DNA from: Pseudooceanicola batsensis HTCC2597
GTDB lineage: Bacteria > Pseudomonadota > Alphaproteobacteria > Rhodobacterales > Rhodobacteraceae
NCBI RefSeq assembly: GCF_000152725.1
Contig: NZ_AAMO01000008.1
Location: 1-64,000 of the forward strand
Length of the DNA stretch: 64,000 nt
Direction: 5' to 3'
The position numbers were made by a program, and so were the translations under genes. Positions 50,826-59,652 of the stretch are shown here, in pieces; positions within the stretch are counted from its first letter, which is position 1; the number at the start of each line of letters is the position of its first letter. The notes under the pieces are model-generated. The model had not been told where the DNA came from and did not search any database. It saw only the letters and a program-made list of their open reading frames with translations.

Positions 50826-52763
50826 TCAATCGCGCAAGGCGGTCATGGTGCCCGGCCCGGAGCGCATGCGCAGCACGTAGATCGCGATGACCGCGATACC
50901 CAGGGCGGATACGCCGAATTCCAGCGCCGCGGGGCCGATCTGGCGGAGAGGAGCAATCATCGCGATACCGAGCACGGCCGCCCCGATCCGTGCCGGCAGG
51001 GGTATCCGGCCAAGCGCATGGCCGATCAGCGCAGCCGACACCAACGCCAGCGCCGCGACCGAGCTCGCGAAGACATAGGCGATATCGTACCACGGCCCCG
51101 ACATGAGCAACCCGGGTTTGTAGATGAAGAGGAAGGGAAGGAAATAGGCGATCCATCCGAAACGAAACGCCTGCACGCCGGTCCTGATCTGCGGCGCACC
51201 GCTGATCGAGGCCGCCGCATAGGCCGCAAGCGCGATCGGCGGCGTGATCATCGACAGCATCCCGTAGTAGAAGACGAACATGTGCGCCGACAGGGAGGGG
51301 ATGCCCAATTGCACCAGGGCGGGAGCGGTCATCGTGGCCAGCAGCAGGTAGACGCCGGTGGTCGGCAGACCAAGACCCAGGACGATACCGACGATCGCTG
51401 TCACCACCAGCAGGCCGAACAGGTTCTGGCCACCGAACTGGATCAGGAACAGCGAAAGAGAAAATCCGAGACCCGTGGTCGCGAGAAGCCCGATGATCAT
51501 GCCGGCGGCGGCGCAGATCAGAAGCACGTCGCAGACCTGACCCCCGGTCTTGGTGATGCCGGCGGCAAGCTCCTTCGGACTGACGGCGGGACCCCATGAG
51601 ACGTTGACGACCCGCAGCACCCAGAAGCCAAGGGCCACCACGACAATCAGGCCGAGCGCCCAGATCGCAGCGACCTCGGCGCGGGTGTTCCAGGCGAAAA
51701 TGCTGCCGAGCAGAACGACGAAGGCGGCGAGCGGCAGCCAGCCGTCCGCGATAACCTGGCGCATCGGGCGATGCTCGATCCAGTCCGCGCTCCTGTGGTC
51801 GTCACGGCGGGCGATGAAGTCGATCTGCACGTAGAGCGACAGGTAGTATATGACGGCGGGAAGAATGGCGGCCAGCAGGATAGACTTGTAGGGCATCTGC
51901 AGCAACTCGGCCATGAGGAAGGCGGCCGCGCCCATCACCGGCGGAGCGAGCTGGCCGCCGGTCGAGGCCACGGATTCGATCGCGCCCGCCTGATCAGGGC
52001 GGAACCCGGACCGGCGCATCATGGGAATGGTCATCACACCGGTCGACATCACGTTCGACACGGCGGAGCCCGAGATCGACCCGAAGAGGCCGGAGGCGAC
52101 CACCGCGATCTTCGCCGTGTTGCCCGGGCCGCGCCCGGCGAAACGGGTGGCGATCTGAGTGAAGAAGTCTCCGCCGCCGACCGCCAGAAGAACCCCGCCG
52201 AACAGCACGAAAATGACCACGACAAAAGCGGCGATCTGGAGGGCAGATCCCCACGTTCCGGCACTGTCGGTGCCGATGAAGCGCATGACATCGGCGAACT
52301 CCTGCCCCCGCCCCCGCAGCGGGCCGGGCACCAGGTGGCCCCAGAGCGCATAGCAGAACATCGTCAACGTAATGATGACCAGCGTCCAGCCGACCACGCG
52401 CCGCAATCCCTCGAGCACCAGCAGCGCCACCAGCAGGCCGAGGATGAAGGCTTCGGTCGGGTAGAGGTGGCTGCCCTCCGACAGGACCGGGAAGCGGACG
52501 TAGACATAGGCACCGACACTGAGCGCGAGGATCGCCAGAACGGCGTCAATGAGAAGTTTGGGGCCCGAGGACGTCGCGGCATCGCGGCTGAATGCGACGC
52601 AGAGTGCCGCGCCCAGCATGAGGGCCGCCACCTGTTCGGGATAGATCAGGAACCCCATCCGTTGCGGGATCGCGAGAACCCAGATCACGGCCACCAGCGG
52701 CACAAGAAAGGCCAGGACCCTGGCTATGACCTGAAACAGATGACGGGCGGGGCTGTTGTCCAT
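50826..52763 (-). CDS. TRAP transporter fused permease (DctQM, TAXI type)
   Basis: 645-residue inner-membrane protein combining a DctQ-like N-terminal four-span part with a DctM-like C-terminal part. SGLFGSISGSAVSNVMSTGVMTIPMM, AIESVASTGGQLAPPVMGAAAFLMAE and GLGLPTTGVYLLLATMTAPAL are typical of the fused 4TM/12TM family that partners with TAXI receptors. The ATG at 52763 has CAGGAGCC upstream. It is the last gene after livHMGFJ on the minus strand, behind two hairpins with a short T-run, and faces the TAXI gene tail to tail. Confidence 0.9.
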   Translation of the reverse strand: MDNSPARHLFQVIARVLAFLVPLVAVIWVLAIPQRMGFLIYPEQVAALMLGAALCVAFSRDAATSSGPKLLIDAVLAILALSVGAYVYVRFPVLSEGSHLYPTEAFILGLLVALLVLEGLRRVVGWTLVIITLTMFCYALWGHLVPGPLRGRGQEFADVMRFIGTDSAGTWGSALQIAAFVVVIFVLFGGVLLAVGGGDFFTQIATRFAGRGPGNTAKIAVVASGLFGSISGSAVSNVMSTGVMTIPMMRRSGFRPDQAGAIESVASTGGQLAPPVMGAAAFLMAELLQMPYKSILLAAILPAVIYYLSLYVQIDFIARRDDHRSADWIEHRPMRQVIADGWLPLAAFVVLLGSIFAWNTRAEVAAIWALGLIVVVALGFWVLRVVNVSWGPAVSPKELAAGITKTGGQVCDVLLICAAAGMIIGLLATTGLGFSLSLFLIQFGGQNLFGLLVVTAIVGIVLGLGLPTTGVYLLLATMTAPALVQLGIPSLSAHMFVFYYGMLSMITPPIALAAYAAASISGAPQIRTGVQAFRFGWIAYFLPFLFIYKPGLLMSGPWYDIAYVFASSVAALALVSAALIGHALGRIPLPARIGAAVLGIAMIAPLRQIGPAALEFGVSALGIAVIAIYVLRMRSGPGTMTALRD

Positions 52764-52782
52764 CGTGGGCTCCTGGAAAAGG

Positions 52783-52837
52783 GGCCCGGGCTGGGAACCG
52801 GCCCGGGCCAGTTGAAGACCCGGCGCAAGACCGGGTC
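52783..52837 (-). terminator. Double hairpin between livJ and fused permease
   Basis: Two stems: GGCCCGGGC/GCCCGGGCC (52783-52791 with 52801-52809) and GACCCGG/CCGGGTC (52817-52823 with 52831-52837). On the minus strand the second one reached is followed by four T. It is likely a partial terminator lowering permease expression relative to livJ. Confidence 0.5.
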
Positions 52838-52846
52838 CCCTCAGGA

Positions 52847-54028
52847 TCACTCGCAGCTGTCTGCCGGAGCTTCGGCGAATTTCGTCCACTCGCCGTCCTT
52901 GATTTCGATGACGTATCCCGGAAGCTCTGCGTCATGGCCGTCAAAACAGATGTCGTCGGCAAGAATACCGGAAAAGCGGATTCCCTCCATGCCGTCGACA
53001 AGGGCTTGCCGTTCTTCCTCCAGCTTGTCCGGATCGCCGGTGGTACCTGCCGCTTCCATGAGCTGCTTCACGAGGTAGACCGTGTCATAGGCCTGCGCGT
53101 CCGAATGGTGTGCGCCCAGCTTGTGGATGCCGCGCGCCTCGGCCTCGGCGACGAACGCGTCGTTGAACTTCTGGCTCGCCTCGGTGCGTCCCTTCCAGAA
53201 GCCGGCGACCAGCAGCGTGCCCTCGCCCTCGGGGCCGAAGAGTTCCAGGACGTTGGGATCCGCGAAGATCTGCGATCCGATGACCCGGCCTTCGTACCCT
53301 TGGCGGTTCAATTCGGCGATCAGCTTCGACGCATGTTCGGGCAGCGCGGCCACGGCGACGAAATCGGGGTTCGACTGCACGATCTTGGCGACCTGGGCCG
53401 ACATGTCGAAGGTCTTCCACTGTACCGGGATCGGGTCTCCGACCTCCACGCCGGCCTCGGCCAGGAGCGCGGGATAGAGCTTGGTTCCCGCGCCGTTCGC
53501 GACGACCTCGTCCGAGACGTAGACGATCTCGGCGGTTTCCATCGGGAGCCCCTTTTCCTTCATCGCGGCGAGCAGGCGGCCGAACTGCTTCTTCTCGTCT
53601 TCCGTCAGACGCCAGCCGTAGGTCTTGCCGTCGGTCAGGCCCGGGGCGGAGGACGACGTGGGCAGCATGAGCACCTTCAGGCGTTCCGCATCGTTCAGCG
53701 CGACATTGGCCTCTCCGGACGAGAACGGCCCGACGATGGCGAGTACCTCGTCATCCTTTGCCAGCGTGCGCGCCGCGACGGCAGCCTGCTTGGGATCCGA
53801 GCCGGTATCGTACCGGAACAACTCGATCGGCTTGCCGTTGATGCCGCCGGCTTCGTTGATCTCTTGCACCGCAATGTCGACGGCGACGTTCGAGGGCTCG
53901 CCCACGGACTTCAGAAATCCCGAGCTGACCGAGATATGCCCGATCTTGAGAGTGTCCTGCGCCAGGACCGGGCCGGTGGTGGCCAGCGCTGCCGCAGCTG
54001 CGAATAGGATACGTTTACCTGATATCAT
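52847..54028 (-). CDS. Branched-chain amino acid-type ABC binding protein (LivJ family)
   Basis: 393-residue periplasmic receptor of the Leu/Ile/Val/amide family. The signal peptide is MISGKRILFAAAAALATTGPVLAQ. LKIGHISVSSGFLKSVGEPSNVAVDIAVQEINEAGGINGKPIELF and AIVGPFSSGEANVALNDAERLKVLMLPTSSSAPGL are the typical first lobe. GGGAGACC precedes the ATG. It is the fifth gene of the leftward liv operon. Family members also bind amides, aromatics and urea, and the neighbouring catabolic genes make such a ligand likely. Confidence 0.9.
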   Translation of the reverse strand: MISGKRILFAAAAALATTGPVLAQDTLKIGHISVSSGFLKSVGEPSNVAVDIAVQEINEAGGINGKPIELFRYDTGSDPKQAAVAARTLAKDDEVLAIVGPFSSGEANVALNDAERLKVLMLPTSSSAPGLTDGKTYGWRLTEDEKKQFGRLLAAMKEKGLPMETAEIVYVSDEVVANGAGTKLYPALLAEAGVEVGDPIPVQWKTFDMSAQVAKIVQSNPDFVAVAALPEHASKLIAELNRQGYEGRVIGSQIFADPNVLELFGPEGEGTLLVAGFWKGRTEASQKFNDAFVAEAEARGIHKLGAHHSDAQAYDTVYLVKQLMEAAGTTGDPDKLEEERQALVDGMEGIRFSGILADDICFDGHDAELPGYVIEIKDGEWTKFAEAPADSCE

Positions 54029-54050
54029 GTTAGGTCTCCCTAGAGGTGGT

Positions 54051-54779
54051 TCATGCGCCCGCAGTTTCGGGCATGTGGCCGCCGCCGAGGTATGCCTCGG
54101 TCAGCGCGGTGTTTCTCGCCAGGGCGGCGGCGGTGTCCTCGAGAACCACCTTGCCCAGTTCCAGCACGTAGCCACGCGACGCGACTTCCAACGCCATGGT
54201 GGTATTCTGTTCGACCAGCAGGATGCTGATGCCGTCGCGATTGAGCTCTCCCAGAAGCCCGAAGAGCCGCTCGACGAACAACGGCGAGAGGCCGAGCGAG
54301 GGCTCGTCCAGCATCACCAGCCGGGGTCGGGCCACCAGGGCGCGACCGATGGCTAGCATCTGCTGCTCTCCGCCCGACAGCGAACTGGCGCTGGCGTATT
54401 TCCGTTCCGCGAGATTGGGGAACCGGTCGTAGATCGCTCCGAGATCGCGCGCCTCCTTGCCGTCGCGCCGCAGGTAGGCCCCCATGAGCAGGTTCTCGTG
54501 CACCGTCATGGAGACGAAGATCTGCCGCCCCTCGGGGACCAGGACCATGCCCGAGGCGACCCGCGCGGCAGGGCTCTGGGATGTGAGGTTGCGGCCTTCG
54601 AAGACCACCTTGCCGCCCGTCGGCTTCACCGCACCATGCAGCGCGCGCAGCAGCGAGGTCTTGCCCGCGCCGTTGGCCCCCAGCACGGTGACGATTTCTC
54701 CGGACTCGACCCGCAGGTCCACGCTCTTGACCGCATGGGTGCGGCCGTAGACCACATCGAGATTGCTGACCTCAAGCAT
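54051..54779 (-). CDS. livF: Liv-type ABC transporter ATP-binding protein (LivF)
   Basis: 242-residue ATPase. Walker A is VLGANGAGKTSLLRAL, the signature SSLSGGEQQMLAIGRALVARPRLVMLDEPSLGLSPL, and the ending FVERLFGLLGELNRDGISILLVEQN is LivF-like. The ATG at 54779 has AGAGGAGG 9 bases upstream and overlaps livG by 8 bp. It energises uptake with LivG. Confidence 0.92.
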   Translation of the reverse strand: MLEVSNLDVVYGRTHAVKSVDLRVESGEIVTVLGANGAGKTSLLRALHGAVKPTGGKVVFEGRNLTSQSPAARVASGMVLVPEGRQIFVSMTVHENLLMGAYLRRDGKEARDLGAIYDRFPNLAERKYASASSLSGGEQQMLAIGRALVARPRLVMLDEPSLGLSPLFVERLFGLLGELNRDGISILLVEQNTTMALEVASRGYVLELGKVVLEDTAAALARNTALTEAYLGGGHMPETAGA

Positions 54780-55545
54780 GTACGGCCTCCTCTGCATGGC
54801 GGCTCCCGAGATAGGCTTCGAGAACCTGCGGATCGTTCTGCACGTCACGGGTGGAGCCGTCATAGATCAGGCGCCCGAAGTTGAGCACGACGGCACGGTC
54901 GCAGAGGCTCCGCACCAGGCTCATGTCATGCTCCACGATCAGGATGGTCGTGCCGGTCTCGGAGATCTGGATGAGGAAGTCTCGCAACGCCGCCGTCTCG
55001 GAGGGGTTCAGGCCGGCGGCCGGTTCGTCCAGCATCAGCATCTTCGGCTTGGCGGCAAGCGCGCGCACCACCTCGATCTTCTTGCGGATGCCGTAGGGCA
55101 GCGTGGCCACGACCTCGCCGGTATAGGTGTCGATGTTCATCTCCGACAGCAGTGCCTCGGCCTCCTGCCGCCAGCGCGACCGACGCCCGAGCGGAGCTAT
55201 CATCGCGCCCGGCCCGCTCACCCGGCTTTGCTGGCCGAGCATGATGTTCTCCACCACCGACAGGTGCGGCATCAGGCGGATGTTCTGGAAACTGCGCGCC
55301 AGGCCTCGGCCGATCCGCTTGCGCGACGGCAGGCCCGTGATGTCCTCGCCGTCGAAGATCACACGGCCCTCGTCCGGCGTGTAGACCCCGGACATCAGGT
55401 TGAAGATCGTGGTCTTGCCGGCGCCGTTCGGTCCGATCAGGGCCATGCGGGTGCCCTGCGGAACGTCAAAGCTGACATCGTCGATCACCTGGACCGCGCC
55501 GAACGCCTTGGACAGTCCTTCGAGTTTCAGGATCGGGCGGCTCAT
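54772..55545 (-). CDS. livG: Liv-type ABC transporter ATP-binding protein (LivG)
   Basis: 257-residue ATPase. Walker A is LIGPNGAGKTTIFNLMSG and GLARSFQNIRLMPHLSVVENIMLG is the LivG-type Q-loop region. The usual LSYG-type signature reads TLPYGIRKKIEVVRALAAKPKMLMLDEPAAGLNPSE. The ATG overlaps the livM stop (ATGA). Confidence 0.92.
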   Translation of the reverse strand: MSRPILKLEGLSKAFGAVQVIDDVSFDVPQGTRMALIGPNGAGKTTIFNLMSGVYTPDEGRVIFDGEDITGLPSRKRIGRGLARSFQNIRLMPHLSVVENIMLGQQSRVSGPGAMIAPLGRRSRWRQEAEALLSEMNIDTYTGEVVATLPYGIRKKIEVVRALAAKPKMLMLDEPAAGLNPSETAALRDFLIQISETGTTILIVEHDMSLVRSLCDRAVVLNFGRLIYDGSTRDVQNDPQVLEAYLGSRHAEEAVHA

Positions 55546-56465
55546 TCCGTGACCTCCTTGAAGCGCGAGGAGGGGCGTCGGAACGTGAGCCGTTCGACCA
55601 TCGTGCGGGTGACGAGTCCTTCGGGTCGGATGGCCATGAAGCCGACCGCCAGAACGCCGAGGATGACGAACCGCCAGCTTTCATCCGGGCGCGAGCCGTC
55701 GGGCACGCCGCCGAAGAGGGTGATGAAGAAGTCCTTCAGCGCCGGCAGGACCTCGCGCAGGACCTCGGGCAACAGCGTGAAGAAGGCCGCGCCGACCAGC
55801 GGACCCCAGGCCGTCTGCGTGCCGCCGAGCAGCACGTAGAGCAGCACGTAGATCGATACCAGGGCGTTGAAGCTCTGCGCTTCGATATAGCCGAAGTTGT
55901 GTGCGTAGAAGGCGCCCGACAATCCGGCCAGAGCGGCCCCCAGGCCGAACGCCGCGACCTTCACGTTGCGGATCGATACGCCCATCAGTTCCGACACGTC
56001 CTCGTCGTCGTGAATGGCGCGCAGGGTCAGACCGAAGCGGGTGGCCATGAGGTAGAAGACCAGCAGCGCCACGAGGATGGCCCCGATCATCGGGATCTGC
56101 CACTCGACATAGCCCGGCACCGACATGCCCATGGCACCGCCGAGAGCATCGGTGTTCAGGATGATGCCGGCGACGACCTCGGCGAAGGCGAAAGTGGCAA
56201 GAACCAGGTAGACGCCGCGCGTCCTGAGGATGGGAAAGGCCAGCGCCACGCCGACCAGTCCGGCGACGACCGCCCCGGCAAGAAGCGTCAGCGCCACGGG
56301 CAGCCCGAGCGAGGCCGACAGCAAGCCGGCCGCATAGGCGCCGACGGCCTGGAACCCTACCCCGCCAAGGTTCAGCTGGCCCGAGGCCACGGCAAGGAAG
56401 ATGCCGTAGGCGAAGATGATGTTGATCGAGAGGATCGCGATGATCCCGGCAAGGTAGCCACTCAT
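55542..56465 (-). CDS. livM: Liv-type ABC transporter permease (LivM)
   Basis: 307-residue permease with about 8-9 spans. The GQLNLGGVGFQAVGAYAAGLL segment and GLSGAFYAHNFGYIEAQSF are LivM features, as is LLGGTQTAWGPLVGAAFFTLLPEVLR. It overlaps livG in ATGA and lies 1 bp from livH. Confidence 0.92.
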   Translation of the reverse strand: MSGYLAGIIAILSINIIFAYGIFLAVASGQLNLGGVGFQAVGAYAAGLLSASLGLPVALTLLAGAVVAGLVGVALAFPILRTRGVYLVLATFAFAEVVAGIILNTDALGGAMGMSVPGYVEWQIPMIGAILVALLVFYLMATRFGLTLRAIHDDEDVSELMGVSIRNVKVAAFGLGAALAGLSGAFYAHNFGYIEAQSFNALVSIYVLLYVLLGGTQTAWGPLVGAAFFTLLPEVLREVLPALKDFFITLFGGVPDGSRPDESWRFVILGVLAVGFMAIRPEGLVTRTMVERLTFRRPSSRFKEVTE

Positions 56466-56466
56466 G

Positions 56467-57384
56467 TCACAGTTTCCCTTTGCCGATGGAATGGTGGCCG
56501 AGGAGCCCCTTGGGATAGGCGATGAGCACGATCAGCAGCGCCCCCCAAACGACGATCTGAACGGTGTCGGCCCCGAAGAAGTGGACTGTCATGAGTTCGA
56601 GCAGTCCGACGCAGAGCCCCCCGAGGACGGCACCCCAGATCGAGCCGAGACCGCCGATGACCATGCCGGCGATGGCCTTGGCGCCGATGTCTTCGCCCAT
56701 CATCGGAGCGACCTCGCCGTAATTCACAGCAAAGAGAGCGCCGGCGAGTCCGCAGAGCATCCCCGTCAGCATGAAGACGACCGGCACGATCCGCTTGGTG
56801 TCGATGCCCAGGATGTTGGCGGCGTCGGGATTCTCCGCGATTGCGCGCAGGCCGCGACCGATACGCGAGCGCTTCATCATCTGCACAAGCCCGATCACGA
56901 TCAGGATCGTGATGATCAGGCTGACAAGCTGCGGGATGCGGATCAGGATTCCGCCCACGTCCATCGTCATGTTCGCGTCGGGCCCTTCGAAGCGGCGCGC
57001 CTCGGTGCCGTAGCCGATCCGGACGAGGTTCTCGACAATGAGCAGGAAGCCGAGCGAGCTCACCAACGGGATCGCATGTTCGGTACTGTCGCCGTATTTC
57101 GTCTTGAGATAGCGGAAAGTGAACCGCTCGACGATCAGCGACACGACGATCGCGGCCACGATTCCCATGGCAAGGGCCAGCGGCCAGGGCAGCGGCCCGG
57201 AAAGGCCGAACGGAATGCCCCAGTAGCTCAGCGCCCAGCCGACCATTCCGGCCAGCATGAACAGCGTCGGAATGGTGAAGTTGAGGAAGTTCAGGATCCC
57301 GATTGTCAGGGTGAACGCGACGGCGACCGTCACATAGACGCTGCCGAGCATCAGGGAATTGACGAGTTGCTGCAGGAATAGCAT
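56467..57384 (-). CDS. livH: Liv-type ABC transporter permease (LivH)
   Basis: 305-residue permease. QQLVNSLMLGSVYVTVAVAFTLTIGILNFLNF at the N terminus, SRIGRGLRAIAENPDAANILGID and GMVIGGLGSIWGAVLGGLCVGLLE are the LivH pattern. It is the first gene of the leftward liv operon. No clear ribosome site precedes its ATG apart from GGGGGCG. It faces the FAD monooxygenase across a 278-bp gap with several dyads. Confidence 0.92.
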   Translation of the reverse strand: MLFLQQLVNSLMLGSVYVTVAVAFTLTIGILNFLNFTIPTLFMLAGMVGWALSYWGIPFGLSGPLPWPLALAMGIVAAIVVSLIVERFTFRYLKTKYGDSTEHAIPLVSSLGFLLIVENLVRIGYGTEARRFEGPDANMTMDVGGILIRIPQLVSLIITILIVIGLVQMMKRSRIGRGLRAIAENPDAANILGIDTKRIVPVVFMLTGMLCGLAGALFAVNYGEVAPMMGEDIGAKAIAGMVIGGLGSIWGAVLGGLCVGLLELMTVHFFGADTVQIVVWGALLIVLIAYPKGLLGHHSIGKGKL

Positions 57385-57402
57385 CAGCCACGCCCCCGCT
57401 TC

Positions 57403-57413
57403 TTGTGTACAAA
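57403..57413. promoter_or_regulatory. Candidate GntR/FCD operator near livH
   Basis: TTGTGTACAAA lies 19-29 bp before livH. Its GTGTACAAA recurs inverted at 57602-57610 on the monooxygenase side. TTGT-ACAA dyads are typical of FadR-group GntR regulators, and one is encoded at 60564. Confidence 0.5.
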
Positions 57414-57493
57414 TTCGGCAGATCTATGATCGACGGAGCTAACGTGACTCATCTTTTCTGCTCCGGGATTCTCGGGTCCGGCCCGGAGGCGCC

Positions 57494-57507
57494 CGCCAGT
57501 ACTGGCG
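57494..57507. promoter_or_regulatory. 14-bp palindrome in divergent gap
   Basis: CGCCAGTACTGGCG is a perfect 14-bp palindrome in the middle of the livH/monooxygenase gap. It may be a second operator. Confidence 0.4.
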
Positions 57508-57601
57508 TACATGTTGCTGTTTTTGTTTGCATACTTTCGGCCTATCCCCCGGTTTTTGACATGCTGTTTGGAAAAACAACTTGCCGATTTGTCCAAATCT
57601 T

Positions 57602-57610
57602 TTGTACACA
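57602..57610. promoter_or_regulatory. Candidate GntR/FCD operator near monooxygenase
   Basis: TTTGTACAC is the reverse complement of GTGTACAAA at 57405-57413 and lies 53-61 bp before the monooxygenase ATG. Confidence 0.45.
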
Positions 57611-57662
57611 CTGCGAAGGTCCAATCGACCTGTCAAGCGCGGATAAGGAGGCAAGGCCAGGA

Positions 57663-58868
57663 ATGAACACGAAAACCGAGCAAGTGCTCATCGTTGGGGC
57701 GGGGCCTGTCGGACTGGTCGCTGCCGCGAGCCTGGCAGACGCCGGAATCGCCGTGACCATCCTGGAACGCAGCGACGCACTTCCGCAGGACTTGCGCGCC
57801 TCTACCTTCCATCCGCCGACGCTCGACATGCTGGATCGGTTCGGCGTCTCGGAGACGCTCGTGGCGCGCGGGCTCGTCTGTCCGAACTGGCAGTTCCGCG
57901 ACCGGAACGAGGGAATCGTCGCCCATTTCGACCTGTCCTTGCTGAAGGGCGAGACGAATCATCCATACCGCCTGCAGTGCGAACAGTGGAAGCTGACCGA
58001 GGCGATGCGCGCACGGCTCGAAGAAAGCGGCGGGGTCGAGATGATCTACGGCGTGACCGGACAGAGCGTGACGCAGGATGACGAGGGCGTGACCCTCGTC
58101 TACACCGACGCCGATGGTGCGGAACACGACATCGCGGGTCGCTACCTCATCGCGTGCGACGGCGCGCATTCCAACATGAGGAAGTCCCTGGATATCGAGT
58201 TCGAGGGCCTGACGATCCCCGAAATCTTCCTCTCGATGTCGACCCATTTCGACTTTGCCGAGGCCATTCCCGATCTGGCCCCGATCGCTTATCTGACCGA
58301 TCCCGAGGAGTGGGCGGTGCTGCTACGGACGCCGTCGCTGTGGCGCGTTCTGCTGCCGACGGACCCGTCGATGTCCGAGGAAGAGATAAAATCGCCCGCT
58401 CTCATGGAAAAGCGGCTGCAGAAACTTTGTGCGAAGGACGGCGCCTACGACGTTGCCCATGCCACGGCCTATCGCGTGCACCAACGCGTGGCCAAGGAAT
58501 ATGTGAAGGGCCGGGTCTTCCTGGCCGGCGACAGCGCGCATCTGAACAACCCGCTTGGCGGCATGGGCATGAACGGCGGCATCCACGATGCGATCAATCT
58601 CATAGACAAGCTGGTACCGGTCTGGCGCGGCGAGGCCTCGGCCGACACGCTCGGTCGGTATGAACGCCAACGCCGCCAGGTCTGCATCGACACCGTTCAG
58701 GAACAGTCGATGCGCAACCGCAAGATGATGGCCGAGAACGATCCGGCGGCCCGCCAAGCCTATCACGACGAGTTGCGCGCCATCGCGGCGGATCCGGTGC
58801 GCCACAAGGATTATCTCATGCGGTCGTCGATGCTCCAGTCCCTCAAGGACCTGGAAAACGTCGCCTGA
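57663..58868 (+). CDS. FAD-dependent aromatic-type monooxygenase
   Basis: 401-residue group A flavin monooxygenase of the p-hydroxybenzoate-hydroxylase type, which uses NAD(P)H and O2. The FAD loop is VLIVGAGPVGLVAAASLADAG with the ribose-binding Glu in ILERSDAL. YLIACDGAHSNMRKSL is the DG motif, and FLAGDSAHLNNPLGGMGMNGGIHDA the GD motif with the second FAD site. The ATG at 57663 is preceded by AGGAGGCAAGGCCAGGA; the open frame reaches back to 57405 but that part is promoter DNA. It is the first gene of the rightward ring-opening operon. The substrate may be an aromatic or N-heterocycle. Confidence 0.9.
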   Translation: MNTKTEQVLIVGAGPVGLVAAASLADAGIAVTILERSDALPQDLRASTFHPPTLDMLDRFGVSETLVARGLVCPNWQFRDRNEGIVAHFDLSLLKGETNHPYRLQCEQWKLTEAMRARLEESGGVEMIYGVTGQSVTQDDEGVTLVYTDADGAEHDIAGRYLIACDGAHSNMRKSLDIEFEGLTIPEIFLSMSTHFDFAEAIPDLAPIAYLTDPEEWAVLLRTPSLWRVLLPTDPSMSEEEIKSPALMEKRLQKLCAKDGAYDVAHATAYRVHQRVAKEYVKGRVFLAGDSAHLNNPLGGMGMNGGIHDAINLIDKLVPVWRGEASADTLGRYERQRRQVCIDTVQEQSMRNRKMMAENDPAARQAYHDELRAIAADPVRHKDYLMRSSMLQSLKDLENVA

Positions 58869-58895
58869 GCCCCCCCGACAAGAGAGGATACTGAC

Positions 58896-59642
58896 ATGAC
58901 AGATACACTTGGCTACCGCATGAAATTCGGGGTCATCGCGCCCTCTACCAACACGTCGGTGCAGCCGGAATTCGACGACATGCGGCCCGTCGGCGTCACC
59001 AACCATTTCTCGCGCATCCTGATCCCCGACATGCCGGTGCAGAACGACGAGGACTTCAACAACCTCGTCATGGGGATCCGCGCCGCCACCATGGACGCGA
59101 TCGATGCCGTCAAGACCTGCTCGCCCGGCGCGCTGGTCATGGGGATGTCTGCCGAAACCTTCTGGGACGGCAAGGAACGCGCTGACAAGTTGCAGGCCGA
59201 GATCATCGAACGCGCCGGAATGCCCGTGGCCATGGGGTCGGATGCCTGCATGAACGCGCTCAAATGCTTCGGTGACATCAAGAAGATCGCCGTCATCACC
59301 CCCTACATGCCGGTCGGTGACCGGCAGGTGGAACGCTATTTCACCGACTGCGGCTACGAGGTGGTGCAGGTGAAGGGCCTGAAGAGCCCAAGCCCCATGC
59401 TGATCGCGCACGAAACGGAAAAGACCCTGCGCGACGCCATCATCGAGGTCAACGATCCGTCGGTCGAGGCGATCATCCAGGCGGGCACCAACCTGGCCTG
59501 CGCCCGCGTCGCCGAAAAGGCGGAATTCTGGCTCGACAAGCCGGTGCTCGCGATCAACACGGCGACCTACTGGCACGCCCTGCGGATGAACAATATCGAA
59601 GACAAGGTGCAGGGATTCGGCACGCTTCTGTCGCATCACTGA
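58896..59642 (+). CDS. Asp/Glu racemase superfamily protein (maleate isomerase/arylmalonate decarboxylase-like)
   Basis: 248 residues. GVIAPSTNTSVQPEFDDM at 12-29 is the N-terminal substrate-carboxylate loop of maleate isomerases and arylmalonate decarboxylases. IAVITPYMPVGDRQVERYFTDCGYEVV starts the second half, and QAGTNLACARVAEKAEFWLDKPVLAINTATYWHAL is the C-terminal loop. By eye the two catalytic Cys positions of maleate isomerase read GMSAETF (near 84) and AGTNLAC (near 197-202); the first Cys is absent and the second is displaced to Cys202. Isomerisation or decarboxylation of a ring-cleavage acid is plausible. The ATG is preceded by AGAGAGGA. Confidence 0.8.
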   Translation: MTDTLGYRMKFGVIAPSTNTSVQPEFDDMRPVGVTNHFSRILIPDMPVQNDEDFNNLVMGIRAATMDAIDAVKTCSPGALVMGMSAETFWDGKERADKLQAEIIERAGMPVAMGSDACMNALKCFGDIKKIAVITPYMPVGDRQVERYFTDCGYEVVQVKGLKSPSPMLIAHETEKTLRDAIIEVNDPSVEAIIQAGTNLACARVAEKAEFWLDKPVLAINTATYWHALRMNNIEDKVQGFGTLLSHH

Positions 59643-59652
59643 GGACCGGACA

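Noticed and set aside
57405..57662. N-terminal extension of the FAD monooxygenase to 57405
   Set aside because: The extension covers AT-rich promoter DNA with dyads and lacks any domain. The conserved FAD loop begins just after the ATG at 57663, which has its own ribosome site.
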